A DNA stretch of 64,000 nt from Salibacterium qingdaonense (lineage in GTDB: Bacteria; Bacillota; Bacilli; Bacillales; Marinococcaceae): assembly GCF_900114715.1 (NCBI RefSeq), contig NZ_FOTY01000010.1, positions 32,121 through 96,120 of the forward strand, read 5' to 3'. The notes below the pieces were generated by a model. The model saw only the letters and a list, made by a program, of their open reading frames with translations. It searched no databases and was not told where the DNA came from. The position numbers were made by a program, and so were the translations under genes. Below are positions 34,278 through 44,090 of this stretch, piece after piece (position 1 is the stretch's first letter; the number at the start of each line of letters is the position of its first letter).

Positions 34278-34993
34278 TCGTCTGCTGCAGCCTCAAACTT
34301 ATATCCAACACCCCATACGGTGGAGATCATATCAGCAGCCTCCTCCGACACGCGGCTGAGTTTTTCACGAAGCCGTTTCACATGCGTGTCGACAGTCCGG
34401 AGATCTCCGAAAAAGTCATAATCCCACACATCTTTAAGAAGCTGCTCTCTTGAAAAGACTTTGTCCGGAGCCTGCGCAAGGTAAAGAAGCAGTTCGTATT
34501 CTTTCGGCGTCAAACTGATGACTTCTTCGTTCACCGTAACCCGGTGGGCATCATTATCAATGGTCAAATGGGGAAACACCAATACATCTTTCGTCTGTGT
34601 TTCCGTCTGCAGAAATTTTGTGGCAGAAGCCCGGCGCAGTATCGCTTTCACCCGCAGAACCACTTCTCTTGGACTGAACGGTTTGACGATATAATCATCG
34701 GTGCCGACTTCAAAACCCTGCACCCGGTTGCTTTCCTCGCCTTTAGCGGTGAGCATAATAATAGGGGTCGCTTTAGATTTACGGAGTTCACGGCATACTT
34801 CCTCCCCGTCCATTCCCGGGAGCATTAAATCCAGCAGAATGACTTCATAGTCGTTATGAACTGCCATATCCAGTGCTTCTTCTCCGTTTTCCGCCTCTTC
34901 TACAATAAATTGTTCCCGTTCCAGATACATTTTCAGAAGCCGGCGGATTCTATCCTCATCGTCCACGACAAGTACTTTTGATTCTTTATCCAT
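34274..34993 (-). CDS. resD: Two-component response regulator ResD
   Basis: This 239-residue OmpR-type regulator has a receiver domain (about 5-120) with the acidic pocket VVDDEDR and phospho-acceptor aspartate in LLDLMLPGMDG near residue 57, the TAK threonine and the KPFSPREVVLRV lysine. A winged-helix domain (about 140-237) includes EYELLLYLA and RTVDTHVKRLREKL. ATG 34993 is preceded by AGGAGGTACAATATA. It is partnered with ResE and controls respiration genes. Confidence 0.96.
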   Translation of the reverse strand: MDKESKVLVVDDEDRIRRLLKMYLEREQFIVEEAENGEEALDMAVHNDYEVILLDLMLPGMDGEEVCRELRKSKATPIIMLTAKGEESNRVQGFEVGTDDYIVKPFSPREVVLRVKAILRRASATKFLQTETQTKDVLVFPHLTIDNDAHRVTVNEEVISLTPKEYELLLYLAQAPDKVFSREQLLKDVWDYDFFGDLRTVDTHVKRLREKLSRVSEEAADMISTVWGVGYKFEAAADE

Positions 34994-35058
34994 TATATTG
35001 TACCTCCTGCATAGCAGTTTGTATAAGATGCTGTACCAGCCGGCAGCTGCCAAAAGCG

Positions 35059-36246
35059 TCACGCATAAGAATGAAGTCCGGCGATAACAAGGTTAACAAA
35101 GACCAAGTTAAACATGATAATAACAAAACCTATGACACAAAGCCAGGCAGAAGGTTCCCCGTGCCAGCCTCTGGAAAGCCGAAGATGCAGGTATGCCGCA
35201 TAGAACAGGAATGTAATCAGCGCCCAGACTTCCTTAGGGTCCCAGCCCCAGAACCTGGTCCATGCTATCTGCGCCCAAATCATGGCAAAAATAAGACCTC
35301 CCAACGTGAATACCGGAAAACCGATCGCAATCGCCCGGTAGCTCACTTCATCGACGGTCTCTGGATTAATGTTTTTCAAAAGAGGCTGCAGTGCACCTCC
35401 GATCGGCCGGCGCAGAATCAACCTTAGAAGGATGTAAAGAACAAGACCGGCCGCAAGGGACCAGACAACGGTATTGGCGTCATCACTTCGTATCCAGGAC
35501 GGCATTGTCACCAGCGGTTCCAGTGCTCCTTGAGTCTGCAGACTTGCTTCATTCGGTCCGAGCAGAGCCGGAAGATAATACATCATTTCCGCCTCTTCGC
35601 CGTTTTCGTTTACATACGTAAAGGCCGCTTCATAGTCAGCCAGGCGGAAGATGTAGCGCACTAAAATGAAACTGACCAAGCTGATGAGACTGTACATAAT
35701 CGTCTCCAGCCAGAACACTTTTTTATCTCTTTTGGTAAAATCAAGTGTACGTATAAGATAGATGAGTCCGGCGGCAAATCCAATCGATAGAAGGCCCTGT
35801 CCAAGTGCTGTGGTGGTAACATGGATTTTGAGCCAGTTGCTCTGCAGAGCCGGGATAAGCGGCTCCACTTCCGTTGGAAACACCGAGGCAAAAGCAATAA
35901 TCAGCATGACAATCGGCATCGTAAACATGCCGAGGACAGCGGTTCTATAGATACCATACAAAATAAGAAATGCTATCGTCAGAGCCATCCCGAGAAATGT
36001 CGTGTATTCAAACATATTGCTGACCGGAACGTGGCCGGCTGCGATCCATCTCGTGAAAAAATAGCCGACCTGCAGCACAAAGCCGATCCATGCTGCAACG
36101 TAACCGATTGTACCGAGACGGTTGCCTGTAACTTCTCCTTGTTTATCCCGCCATTTTCTTCCTGTTACGCTCACAGCAAAACAAATGGTTGCTGCCAGGT
36201 AAAGAAAGAATGCGGCAAATAACAAGTTTGAACTAATTTCGACCAT
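35059..36246 (-). CDS. resC: Cytochrome c biogenesis protein ResC (CcsA family, haem handling)
   Basis: This 395-residue multi-pass membrane protein has the tryptophan-rich haem-binding motif [16 protein letters not shown] near residue 329 and conserved histidines (for example [10 protein letters not shown] near residue 143, [12 protein letters not shown] near residue 357). With ResB it forms the system II haem lyase that exports haem and attaches it to apocytochrome c outside the membrane. ATG 36246 overlaps the resB end by 14 bp, with GGAAGG upstream. Confidence 0.94.
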   Translation of the reverse strand: MVEISSNLLFAAFFLYLAATICFAVSVTGRKWRDKQGEVTGNRLGTIGYVAAWIGFVLQVGYFFTRWIAAGHVPVSNMFEYTTFLGMALTIAFLILYGIYRTAVLGMFTMPIVMLIIAFASVFPTEVEPLIPALQSNWLKIHVTTTALGQGLLSIGFAAGLIYLIRTLDFTKRDKKVFWLETIMYSLISLVSFILVRYIFRLADYEAAFTYVNENGEEAEMMYYLPALLGPNEASLQTQGALEPLVTMPSWIRSDDANTVVWSLAAGLVLYILLRLILRRPIGGALQPLLKNINPETVDEVSYRAIAIGFPVFTLGGLIFAMIWAQIAWTRFWGWDPKEVWALITFLFYAAYLHLRLSRGWHGEPSAWLCVIGFVIIMFNLVFVNLVIAGLHSYA

Positions 36247-37900
36247 TATCGTCATCCCTTCCATCGGAGGTTTCTTCCTCCATTGCTTTCTTTGCCTGCT
36301 TATCCTCCGGAACCGTCAAACCTGTTTTTTCGGACAACGATTGAAAATCTTTTTTCAACGAAGCCCAATGTTTGTTCGTATGCCCGGCCGCCCATAGTTC
36401 ATTTCCAAATCTGCGCAGCCAGATGCGGCGGTGCGACCAGTAGGATCCCTGGATCAGACCTATCATAAAAATACTGCCTCCAGCGATTAAAAACGGAAGC
36501 GTGTGGTCTTTTCGCACTTTCAGCGCCGTCACATTTTTCGTCTCAACGCCTTCAAAGGACATTTCATACGTATTTTCACCAAATATATCTTCATTGCTTC
36601 GGATGGCGACAAAGCTGTATTCCCCTTCATCCGGGTGCTCAGGTGAAAACATCCGGAAGATGAAGGCAGGGTTATCCGGAATATCAGATATCGTGGAAGG
36701 TTCCCCATTTTCGTCGAATTCAAAGTTAGGGAAATAGGATTCGATTACGACCCGGTAACCATTTCCGAGGTCATATTCTCCCTGAGGATCAAAAAGATCA
36801 ATATCAATGGTTCCAATGGTTTCCCCGCTCTCCCGGTCGTTCATGGACAACGACATGACATTCAGTTCATTAAGCTTATAATCATATTGATAAAGAGCAT
36901 AATCATCAAAACGCAGAGGATGATTCACCTCAATATTATCCGTTTTGATTTCCGTCAGGTCCGGTTCTGTTCCAACCGTTCCACCACTGCTTTCGTAAAG
37001 TACGGCGTCGGTCTGGTAGGTTTTAATCTGGCTTCCGCCGGCACGTTCCAAAGCCGGAGCGAATGTTTCATTGTTTTCATCATAGGTTTCAATCGAAAAT
37101 TTTTCATTCTCCACATAATACTGGCGTTCGGTGCCGGCAACAGCTTCCGTTTCCCCTTCTCTTACCCAGATCAGTTCATCTACATACATGCCCGGGAAAA
37201 AGCGCAGCATACACCCTGTTAAAAAGAGAATAAGACCAATATGATTAATATAGGGACCCCACCTGGCAAAACGGTTTTTTTCTGCCAGCAGGCTTTCATT
37301 CTCCACTTTCACATTATAGCGTTTTCTACGCAGGTAATCTTCTGATTTTTCCAGCATATCTTCTGCATTTTTTGTTTCGCTGACGCTGAAAAGACGCTGC
37401 CTTTTCAGAAACCCTTCATTTCGTGATGTTTTCTGTTTTTTTAGTGCGCGGTATAACGGTACGACCCGGTCCAGACTTGCTATAATAAGAGAAATGCCGA
37501 GTCCTGCAATAAGGGCCATGTACCACCAGGATCCGTAAAGATTATGAAAACCGAGAGTATAATATATAAGTCCCGCAATTCCGTATTCTTCTTCGTAGTG
37601 TTGTGCCGGATCCACATTTCCGGGTATGTACATTTCCTGAGGAAATATCGTTCCAATGGAAGAGGCAATCAGCGTCAAAATAATGATTGTAACTCCTATT
37701 TTAACAGAAGAAAAAAAGTTCCATATTTTATCAATTACCGTTTTGTTGTAAGTCTGCGAACGTCGGGCCACCCCTTCATAACGCATGTCCACCATTGATG
37801 CCTGTTTATCCTTTTCATCCAGCGGTTTGCCGCAGGATTCACAGAGATGTGTGCCGTAAGGATTCAAATGGCCGCATTCGCCGCATGTCACTTTCTCCAT
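36233..37900 (-). CDS. resB: Cytochrome c biogenesis protein ResB (Ccs1 family)
   Basis: This 555-residue protein starts with a zinc-ribbon-like [19 protein letters not shown] (two CxxC, residues 6-24), as B. subtilis ResB does. It continues with membrane segments around residues 75-95, 125-145 and 215-235, a large extracytoplasmic domain (about 240-460) and a final helix (about 465-485). [13 protein letters not shown] near residue 119 is typical. It is the first res gene here. In B. subtilis resA, the thioredoxin-like reductase, lies just upstream; here only about 95 bp separate resB from rluB. Confidence 0.94.
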   Translation of the reverse strand: MEKVTCGECGHLNPYGTHLCESCGKPLDEKDKQASMVDMRYEGVARRSQTYNKTVIDKIWNFFSSVKIGVTIIILTLIASSIGTIFPQEMYIPGNVDPAQHYEEEYGIAGLIYYTLGFHNLYGSWWYMALIAGLGISLIIASLDRVVPLYRALKKQKTSRNEGFLKRQRLFSVSETKNAEDMLEKSEDYLRRKRYNVKVENESLLAEKNRFARWGPYINHIGLILFLTGCMLRFFPGMYVDELIWVREGETEAVAGTERQYYVENEKFSIETYDENNETFAPALERAGGSQIKTYQTDAVLYESSGGTVGTEPDLTEIKTDNIEVNHPLRFDDYALYQYDYKLNELNVMSLSMNDRESGETIGTIDIDLFDPQGEYDLGNGYRVVIESYFPNFEFDENGEPSTISDIPDNPAFIFRMFSPEHPDEGEYSFVAIRSNEDIFGENTYEMSFEGVETKNVTALKVRKDHTLPFLIAGGSIFMIGLIQGSYWSHRRIWLRRFGNELWAAGHTNKHWASLKKDFQSLSEKTGLTVPEDKQAKKAMEEETSDGRDDDNGRN

Positions 37901-37994
37901 GAAAACACCTCGATCTTCCCGATTGCCGTGCTGTGCACTCTGTGATCATTATAACGCTGTCATTGGTTATTGTATAAGGAGCTGATTATGACAC

Positions 37995-38717
37995 TTATGT
38001 GACAGCAAACTCTTTCAGCTGTTTCACTTCTATCGGCTTCAGCTTTCTTTTCTCTCCGGGACGAAGGTTTTCAAGAGTCAGCGGACCATATTTTTCCCGT
38101 TTCAGCTTTATGACGGGATGATCGATCTCTTCAAACATTTTCCGCACCTGTTGGTTCCTTCCTTCATGTATGCTGATTTCTACAATCGATGAATTCGTTT
38201 TTTTATTCGACGATTTGATTTTTACTTTGGCGGGTGCGGTCTTTCTTCCCTCAAGCTCGATACCTGTCTGTAAACGATGCAGTGATTCTTTGGAAGGTCT
38301 CCCCCGGACTTTTGCAACGTAGGTTTTAAACACCTTATTTTTCGGATGCATCAAAAGGTTGGCAAATTCCCCGTCATTAGTCATGAGAAGCAGACCGGAC
38401 GTATCATAATCCAGTCTGCCTACCGGAAAAATTCGTCTTGTTTCCTCTTCAAAAAAGTCCGTCACGACACTCCGGTTTTTATCATCACTGACTGCTGAAA
38501 TAACCTGCTTTGGTTTGTACAGCAAATAATAGACAGGCTCTTCCCGGTCAATTGGTACGTGATCAACTTCAACCGTGTCTTTGTTCGGGGTAACTTTTGT
38601 ACCCATTTCTTTTACTACACTTCCATTTACTTTTACTCTTCCTTCCTCTATCAATTTTTCTGCTTTTCTGCGGGATGTTACTCCTGCGTCTGCTATAACT
38701 TTCTGAAGTCTTTCCAT
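37995..38717 (-). CDS. rluB: 23S rRNA pseudouridine synthase RluB
   Basis: This 240-residue enzyme has an N-terminal S4 RNA-binding domain (about 1-60, MERLQKVIADAGVTSRRKAEKLI) and an RsuA/RluB catalytic domain with VGRLDYDTSGLLLMTND near residue 100, including the catalytic aspartate. It makes a pseudouridine in 23S rRNA. ATG 38717 follows GAGGTGAAAAAG. It lies between spmB and resB as in B. subtilis (ypuL). Confidence 0.93.
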   Translation of the reverse strand: MERLQKVIADAGVTSRRKAEKLIEEGRVKVNGSVVKEMGTKVTPNKDTVEVDHVPIDREEPVYYLLYKPKQVISAVSDDKNRSVVTDFFEEETRRIFPVGRLDYDTSGLLLMTNDGEFANLLMHPKNKVFKTYVAKVRGRPSKESLHRLQTGIELEGRKTAPAKVKIKSSNKKTNSSIVEISIHEGRNQQVRKMFEEIDHPVIKLKREKYGPLTLENLRPGEKRKLKPIEVKQLKEFAVT

Positions 38718-38797
38718 CTTTTTCACCTCATGTTCCATCTTACCCATCTAAACCTCGTTTCACAAGTGCCGCAGTACCAACCCTGCCCACGGAACGC

Positions 38798-38825
38798 AAA
38801 AAATCTTCCGCCGAACGGAAGATTT
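38798..38825 (-). terminator. Intrinsic terminator after spmB
   Basis: AAATCTTCCG / CGGAAGATTT (38801-38825) form a perfect 10-bp stem with a CCGAA loop; the minus transcript continues with TTTTTT. It separates the sporulation genes from rluB-res. Confidence 0.88.
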
Positions 38826-38829
38826 AAGA

Positions 38830-39360
38830 TTATAAAAAAATCATGCTGACGATAAATACAGATGCTGCGACACCGGCAGCATCCGCGGCCAGTCCGACTT
38901 TTAGTGCATCCCCGATATGTTTTACACCTGCTGCGCCAAAATAAATGGTGATCACATACAATGTCGTATCGGTGCTGCCCTGCATCGTAGAGGCCAGACG
39001 CCCGATAAACGAATCCGGACCGTACTCATTAAGCAGCGAACTCATCATCCCGAGCGCACCCGTTCCGGAAATCGGACGTATCATGGCAAGTGGTGCAATC
39101 TCAGCCGGTACTCCCGCCAATGCTAAAACCGGTGCTATCGCTTGAACCAAAAGATCCATCGCACCGGACGCCCGGAACACTGACACCGCTGTCAGCATTC
39201 CGACAAGGTAGGGAATTAATGATACAGCCATCTGAAAACCGTCTTTTCCACCTTCCACAAAAGCGTCATATGCCGGCACCCGCTTCACTGCCGCGTGAAG
39301 AATAACAGCAAAAAGAAGCATTGGTACCACCCAGATGGACACCGTATTCATCCAGCCCAT
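38830..39360 (-). CDS. spmB: Spore maturation protein SpmB
   Basis: This 176-residue membrane protein of the nucleoside-recognition (Gate) family has four or five membrane segments and the MIRPISGTGALGMM motif near residue 93 with PDSFIGRLASTMQGSTDTTLY further on. Together with SpmA it is needed for full spore core dehydration and wet-heat resistance in B. subtilis; the mechanism is unknown. It follows spmA by 2 bp. Confidence 0.93.
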   Translation of the reverse strand: MGWMNTVSIWVVPMLLFAVILHAAVKRVPAYDAFVEGGKDGFQMAVSLIPYLVGMLTAVSVFRASGAMDLLVQAIAPVLALAGVPAEIAPLAMIRPISGTGALGMMSSLLNEYGPDSFIGRLASTMQGSTDTTLYVITIYFGAAGVKHIGDALKVGLAADAAGVAASVFIVSMIFL

Positions 39361-39362
39361 GT

Positions 39363-39956
39363 TTACCCCTTTCCTTTACGGGTACGCCGGAGATGAAAAA
39401 AACGATCGATGACAAGCGCACAAGCTGTGGAACAGCCGGTAGCCAGTATCGCCGCCCCGACTATTTCGGCGGGTTCCGACGAACCGTAGTTCATTCTCAC
39501 CGCGATAACGGTGGTCGGTATCAACGTCAGCCCTGCCGTATTCAATGCCATGAATGTAATCATGGAACGGCTGGCTTCGTCTCTGTCGTCATTAAGCTTT
39601 TTCATTTCTTTTACTGCTTTGATTCCCATTGGGGTTGCAGCGTTTCCAAGTCCCATCAGATTGGCTGTCATATTGGAAAGAATGTAGCCCATGGCTGGAT
39701 GGTCAGGGGGAATATCAGGAAACAATCGGACCACAGCCGGCCGGAGCCATGTTGTAAATTGATCCAGAAGGCCGCTGTTTCTGGCCACATTCATGATACC
39801 GAGCCAGAATACCATGATACTGACTAACCCAAAACAGAGTGTAACAGCGTCTTCCGCCCCTTTAAACAACGCTTCCGACACTTCTTCCATTCTCCCGTTA
39901 AACATAGCCGTTATAATTCCGGCACCAAGAAGAAACATCCAGATGTAATGTACCAC
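39363..39956 (-). CDS. spmA: Spore maturation protein SpmA
   Basis: This 197-residue membrane protein of the Gate family has about six membrane segments. It contains MGLGNAATPMGIKAVKEM near residue 97 and FMALNTAGLTLIPTTVIAVR near residue 128, the conserved SpmA blocks. It lies between dacB and spmB with 2-3 bp gaps, so the three are one operon, as in B. subtilis, where mother-cell sigma-E drives them. Confidence 0.94.
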   Translation of the reverse strand: MVHYIWMFLLGAGIITAMFNGRMEEVSEALFKGAEDAVTLCFGLVSIMVFWLGIMNVARNSGLLDQFTTWLRPAVVRLFPDIPPDHPAMGYILSNMTANLMGLGNAATPMGIKAVKEMKKLNDDRDEASRSMITFMALNTAGLTLIPTTVIAVRMNYGSSEPAEIVGAAILATGCSTACALVIDRFFHLRRTRKGKG

Positions 39957-39959
39957 CGT

Positions 39960-41087
39960 TTACCGCCCTCCCATGAACATCTGTACACATTCACGAAATG
40001 CAGGGAACCATCCCGGGCTGCTTTCTTCCGGCTGGTCAATAAACACGGGCATGCTGTGGATAGAACGGCCTTTAAGCTTCCAGGTTATTTTTCCCGCCGC
40101 CGATATTCCTTTAGGGTAACGGTGGTCCCGGTTTGATAACGAGAGGGACCGTGATACGTCATCACTTTCTTCTTCTGTCAATGGATAATGGAAATCCCTC
40201 GGCAGAAATAATCTCCCCTTCTCTTTGTGTTCGCTGGTTATCGTTTCGTCTGCATTGGCAAGCTGAATAAGCTTAAATGAGGAAAATCCCCATTCAAACA
40301 TAGAAATATGGTCCTGCCAATCGGAAGGAGCATCCAGTGTAACCGCGATAAGATCCATATTATCTTTTTCCGCGCTTGAGACAAGCGTACGGCCTGCCTT
40401 CCTGGTATAGCCTGTCTTTCCACCTGTTGTATACTCATACATAGAGGTGAGAAGTTTATTTTTATTCTGCCAGATGCGTTTCCCGTCTTCCTGCTGCGGT
40501 GCTTCGTACGTTTTAAGACTGGTTACTTCTCTAAAACGTTCTTTCTGCATGGCATATCTCATAAGAAGCGCCATATCGTATGCCGTTGAATAATGATTCC
40601 CGTCGTCGTCAAGACCGTGAGGATTTGCGAATCTGGTATTTTCCATTCCGATCTCACGGGCTTTCTCATTCATCATATAGACGAATCCTTCCGAACTGCC
40701 CCCGACAAATTCCGCCACCGCAACGGCTGCATCATTTCCTGAACGGAGCATCAAACCCGTCGTCAAATCTTTCAGTGTCATTTTCTCACCCGGTTTCAGA
40801 TAAAGAGAGGAACCCTCTACGCCGGATGCATTGGCACTGATTTCTGTCGTCTGATTCCATCTGTTTGACTCCAGAGCCAATACAGCGGTCATGATTTTCG
40901 TTATACTAGCGATATCCCGCTTTTCATGGGCGCTTTCGTCAAATAAAACCCTGCCGCTCTGCTGTTCCATAAGTACTGCCGCTTCCGCTGACGTATCGAC
41001 TCCTCCTGTATGTTCCGCCTCTGCTGTCAGGGGGAAAGTCCCTAACAGAAAAAGAAGGACGGCCGCTGTGCACCATTTCATATCCAT
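39960..41087 (-). CDS. dacB: D-alanyl-D-alanine carboxypeptidase DacB (PBP5*)
   Basis: This 375-residue penicillin-binding protein has a signal peptide ending at AEA (about residue 24). The active-site motifs are ASITK (SxxK) near residue 61, SGN near residue 118 and KTGYTRKAG near residue 224, followed by the C-terminal domain. In sporulation DacB trims stem peptides and lowers spore cortex cross-linking. ATG 41087 has GGAAG upstream; an in-frame ATG six codons earlier is possible. It starts 101 bp after spoVAE(b). Confidence 0.92.
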   Translation of the reverse strand: MDMKWCTAAVLLFLLGTFPLTAEAEHTGGVDTSAEAAVLMEQQSGRVLFDESAHEKRDIASITKIMTAVLALESNRWNQTTEISANASGVEGSSLYLKPGEKMTLKDLTTGLMLRSGNDAAVAVAEFVGGSSEGFVYMMNEKAREIGMENTRFANPHGLDDDGNHYSTAYDMALLMRYAMQKERFREVTSLKTYEAPQQEDGKRIWQNKNKLLTSMYEYTTGGKTGYTRKAGRTLVSSAEKDNMDLIAVTLDAPSDWQDHISMFEWGFSSFKLIQLANADETITSEHKEKGRLFLPRDFHYPLTEEESDDVSRSLSLSNRDHRYPKGISAAGKITWKLKGRSIHSMPVFIDQPEESSPGWFPAFRECVQMFMGGR

Positions 41088-41188
41088 CCCATCTTCCTTG
41101 TCCATTTCTTATCCTCATATCTATTCCGGCTTCAAGGTATTATGAATGGAAGAATAACAAAGATGTACAGCCTTTTCAGGAAAGCCAT

Positions 41189-41539
41189 TTATCCTTTCGG
41201 CTTAAAAAGAAGTGCAGCGGCAAACGAGAAAATAACCGCAGCTGAAATCCCGGCGCTTGTTACTTCAAAAATTCCGGTAATTACCCCGATAATACCATTT
41301 TGTTCTGCTTCGGCCATCGCTCCGTGAACGAGAGAGTTCCCAAAACTTGTGATGGGAACAGTAGCACCGGCTCCTGCAAAATCAACAAGCGGTTCATATA
41401 ATCCGATGCCATCCAGCACAGCTCCCGACACAACAAGAACAGTCATCGTGTGGGCCGGTGTTAATTTTGCTGCATCCATCAAAATCTGACCAATCACACA
41501 TATTATTCCACCTACAATGAACGCCCAGACATACATCAT
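41189..41539 (-). CDS. spoVAE: Stage V sporulation protein AE (SpoVAEb type)
   Basis: This 116-residue membrane protein has about four segments and the conserved core [22 protein letters not shown] near residues 54-75, which is the SpoVAC/AE signature, pieces of which recur in SpoVAC. It is part of the dipicolinic-acid channel needed for Ca-DPA uptake in sporulation and release in germination. It overlaps the spoVAD stop by 4 bp (ATGA) and is the last gene of the four-gene group starting at 43469. Confidence 0.92.
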   Translation of the reverse strand: MMYVWAFIVGGIICVIGQILMDAAKLTPAHTMTVLVVSGAVLDGIGLYEPLVDFAGAGATVPITSFGNSLVHGAMAEAEQNGIIGVITGIFEVTSAGISAAVIFSFAAALLFKPKG

Positions 41540-42558
41540 GGCTGTCCTTTTCCCCCTTTCTGTTCAATAGCGGCAGCATGTGCAATACATGGTATAGATT
41601 CATTCTGCCGGCTCGTCAAGGGACTCAACAGTGCCCCTGTTGCCGCAACAAGGACGCGGGTTATTTCTCCTTGCTGCATGCGGTTGATAATATTTCCGTA
41701 CACAACAGAAGCGGAGCATCCGGAACCGCTCGCCCCGGCCTGCACATTCTGTTCCTCCTTGTAAAGCATGACGCCGCAGTCAATGCACTGCTCGTTTGTC
41801 ACCATAATACCGCGTTGACGGAGAAGTTCCTTCATAATTGGAAGACCGATTTTTCCAAGATCTCCTGTAATGATGTAGTCATAATAAGAAGGATCACGAT
41901 TTAGATCAGTGAAATGTGCTTCAATAGTATCCGCTGCTGCCGGGGCCATCGCAGCTCCCATATTATAAGGATCCGTCAGCCCGCGGTCGATGACTTTTCC
42001 AATCGTGGCAGAACTTACCGCTGCTCCTTTTTCCCCCCTTCCGATTACAGCGGCACCTGCTGCAGTAGCCGTCCACTGAGCCGTTGGAGGTTTTTGTGCC
42101 CCGTATTCGGTTGGATAACGAAACTGTTTTTCCACAGCAGCGTTATGACTGGCCGATCCGGTCAGTATATAATCTGCTTCTTCGTGTTCAATCAGAAGTG
42201 ATGCCAGCGCAAGCCCCTCCATCGAGGTGGAACAGGCTCCAAACAACCCAAGATAGGGAATACCCAGACTCCGGCACGCGAAATTAGTTGCAGTCATTTG
42301 ATTGATCAGATCCCCCGCTAGAACAAATTGAATATCTTCAGGGTTTTTAGCGGCTTTTGCTATCGCTGTACGTGAGGCTTCTTCCATTAATTTTTTCTGA
42401 GCATTCTCAAAGGAGGACTCCGCCATCCATATATCATCAAACAACTGATCAAAATCCCGTGCCAGGCTGCCTTTTCCTTCAAATGGACCGCCGACAACAC
42501 CTGTAGCTGCGATGATGGGCCGTCCCGGAAAAACCCATGTGCGGCTGCCCTGAATCAT
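41536..42558 (-). CDS. spoVAD: Stage V sporulation protein AD
   Basis: This 340-residue soluble protein has a thiolase-like fold; the pseudo-active-site [13 protein letters not shown] (near residue 119) and [15 protein letters not shown] (near residue 236) are SpoVAD signatures. In B. subtilis SpoVAD binds DPA directly and docks on the SpoVAC/AEb membrane channel. The ATG at 42558 overlaps the spoVAC stop by 4 bp. The length agrees with the B. subtilis protein. Confidence 0.94.
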   Translation of the reverse strand: MIQGSRTWVFPGRPIIAATGVVGGPFEGKGSLARDFDQLFDDIWMAESSFENAQKKLMEEASRTAIAKAAKNPEDIQFVLAGDLINQMTATNFACRSLGIPYLGLFGACSTSMEGLALASLLIEHEEADYILTGSASHNAAVEKQFRYPTEYGAQKPPTAQWTATAAGAAVIGRGEKGAAVSSATIGKVIDRGLTDPYNMGAAMAPAAADTIEAHFTDLNRDPSYYDYIITGDLGKIGLPIMKELLRQRGIMVTNEQCIDCGVMLYKEEQNVQAGASGSGCSASVVYGNIINRMQQGEITRVLVAATGALLSPLTSRQNESIPCIAHAAAIEQKGGKGQP

Positions 42559-43031
42559 AATGATCCCCCCGTAACCTGAATCCATATCGTTTTGATAAGA
42601 GCGATAATAAATGCCGCCACTGTCCCGAACACAATTACAGAACCGGCCAATTTGAACATATTGGCACCAACTCCAAGTACCAGACCCTCTGTCCTGTACT
42701 CCATAGCAGCACTTGCCATAGAGTTGGCAAATCCAGTAACCGGTACCGCAGTGCCCGCTCCGGCGAACTGCGCAATCTTGTCGTACACTCCCAGCCCCGT
42801 CAAAAGTACGGAAAGAAAAATCAGCACAGCAATGGTTGGGTCTCCTGCTGTCTGTTCATTAAAATCAAAATTATGAATAAATAAGGATCGGATCCCCTGT
42901 CCAAACGTACAGAGCGCACCGCCGATCAAAAAAGCTTTAACACAGTTGAAAACAATTGGTATAGATGGTTCCGACTGTTTCGCAAATGTTTGATAGGCTT
43001 GGTTTTGTTTAGGTTCCGTTTTGTCACTCAT
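42555..43031 (-). CDS. spoVAC: Stage V sporulation protein AC (mechanosensitive DPA channel subunit)
   Basis: This 158-residue membrane protein starts with a hydrophilic 30-residue N-terminus and has four hydrophobic segments, including GGALCTFGQGI and FAGAGTAVPVTGFANSMASAA, the motif shared with SpoVAE. SpoVAC behaves as a mechanosensitive channel in B. subtilis. ATG 43031 has AAAGGTG 7 nt upstream and starts 12 bp after the lipoprotein gene. Confidence 0.94.
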   Translation of the reverse strand: MSDKTEPKQNQAYQTFAKQSEPSIPIVFNCVKAFLIGGALCTFGQGIRSLFIHNFDFNEQTAGDPTIAVLIFLSVLLTGLGVYDKIAQFAGAGTAVPVTGFANSMASAAMEYRTEGLVLGVGANMFKLAGSVIVFGTVAAFIIALIKTIWIQVTGGSL

Positions 43032-43043
43032 CGACAGCACCTT

Positions 43044-43469
43044 TTATCCTTTCATATGATCTTCAATGCCGGTTAATCTTTTTTTACGCTTTTTTCCAGA
43101 TAAAGATTTCTTCTGTAACTCTTCTTTGAATCCATTTAATTCGAGCCACACTTTGTAATCCGTCGAAAAATGAATGGTTTTTTCCGGATAATGTTTTTTC
43201 AAAAGGGCATGTCCTTTTTTCCGGACAGAGTCAAGCCGCAGCCTGGACCATTGTGTCACCGCCACTCCTGCGTAAAGATTTTTACCTTCCATCACCGCGT
43301 GGGCGGACGTTACCTCATCCATGTCCTCGAGCAGCTTTTCCGGATAATTTGTAATGGCTGTCGTATTGGTTAAAGACGACTCTTCCTTATCACCGCACCC
43401 CGCAGCAGGCAGAATCAGGACTGCGGTCAGTAGAACCGGCTTCATTACCAGGGAGACAAACTTTTTCAT
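43044..43469 (-). CDS. YhcN/YlaJ-family sporulation lipoprotein
   Basis: This 141-residue lipoprotein has signal MKKFVSLVMKPVLLTAVLILPAAGC, given here in two parts (1-13 and 14-25), with lipidation at Cys25. The mature part has KLLEDMDEVTSAHAVMEGKNLYAGV near residues 45-69 and TDYKVWLELNGF near residue 108, which fits the YhcN/YlaJ fold. The C-terminus is strongly basic. It heads the spoVAC-AD-AE group behind a sigma-G-like promoter; the same gene order occurs in spoVA2-type heat-resistance operons. ATG 43469 follows GGAAGGAAGAGAAAA. Confidence 0.82.
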   Translation of the reverse strand: MKKFVSLVMKPVLLTAVLILPAAGCGDKEESSLTNTTAITNYPEKLLEDMDEVTSAHAVMEGKNLYAGVAVTQWSRLRLDSVRKKGHALLKKHYPEKTIHFSTDYKVWLELNGFKEELQKKSLSGKKRKKRLTGIEDHMKG

Positions 43470-43501
43470 TTTTCTCTTCCTTCCGTAACGTCGTGCCTTT
43501 A

Positions 43502-43531
43502 TAGTATGAAATAGCATGTCTTTTTTTATGT
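43502..43531 (-). promoter_or_regulatory. Sigma-G-type promoter of the lipoprotein-spoVAC-AD-AE operon
   Basis: On the minus strand ACATA (43527-43531) and CATACTA (43502-43508) are 18 bp apart. The -10 matches the sigma-G consensus CATWMTA fully and the -35 matches GHATR at four of five positions. The start ATG is about 33 bp downstream. Confidence 0.75.
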
Positions 43532-43566
43532 ACACCGGCATCCAGAGAGAAGAAAGAGGTGATTGC

Positions 43567-44085
43567 TTGGCACTTGAATTGGTGCTGCTGTCGTTATTTA
43601 TAGTCTGTGTGTTTCTGTTTTTGCTTGTACTTTGGAGGAAAATAAAAAAGCTGGAGCAATGTCAAACAAAGATGGCTCGTCGTCTTGAAAGCATGCAGAA
43701 ATTGTTCAAAGATAAAGAACTGGAGCAGGAAAAAGAGGAAGTACGCCATCACCTGCACATGAAGGCGCTTGACATCCGCAATACCGTTTATAAACAGACA
43801 AAAGGTCCGCATCCGCAGGCTGTTCATCATACACCCCAGTCCTCCGGATATACCGATGAATACCTGAAAATACTGTTCGGCCCGGAAAGAGCAGGGAATA
43901 TTATTCACTTGTTTCTCTCCTACCAAACGTACGTAAAAACGTATTGGGAGACCGAAAAAGGGAGGATTCGGACGGTTTTCCGAAAAGATACGTCAAACAA
44001 CGGGATCGGAGAAGTCGAAGACATTCAAGCCGCCTCCCGCGATCTTTTGGAACAGCTGGATGATACACTTCACCACTTTCATTGA
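43567..44085 (+). CDS. Single-pass membrane protein with coiled coil, unknown function
   Basis: This 172-residue protein (starting at TTG 43567, with AAAGAGGTG upstream) has an N-terminal membrane helix (about 2-22) followed by a charged coiled-coil-like stretch (KIKKLEQCQTKMARRLESM to about residue 65). A soluble C-terminal region follows with DEYLKILFGPERAGNIIHLFLSYQTYVKTYW. It is divergent from the spoVAC group and 72 bp before the DUF421 gene. I do not recognise the family; an ATG at 43516 is possible but lacks a ribosome site. Confidence 0.65.
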   Translation: MALELVLLSLFIVCVFLFLLVLWRKIKKLEQCQTKMARRLESMQKLFKDKELEQEKEEVRHHLHMKALDIRNTVYKQTKGPHPQAVHHTPQSSGYTDEYLKILFGPERAGNIIHLFLSYQTYVKTYWETEKGRIRTVFRKDTSNNGIGEVEDIQAASRDLLEQLDDTLHHFH

Positions 44086-44090
44086 GCGGA

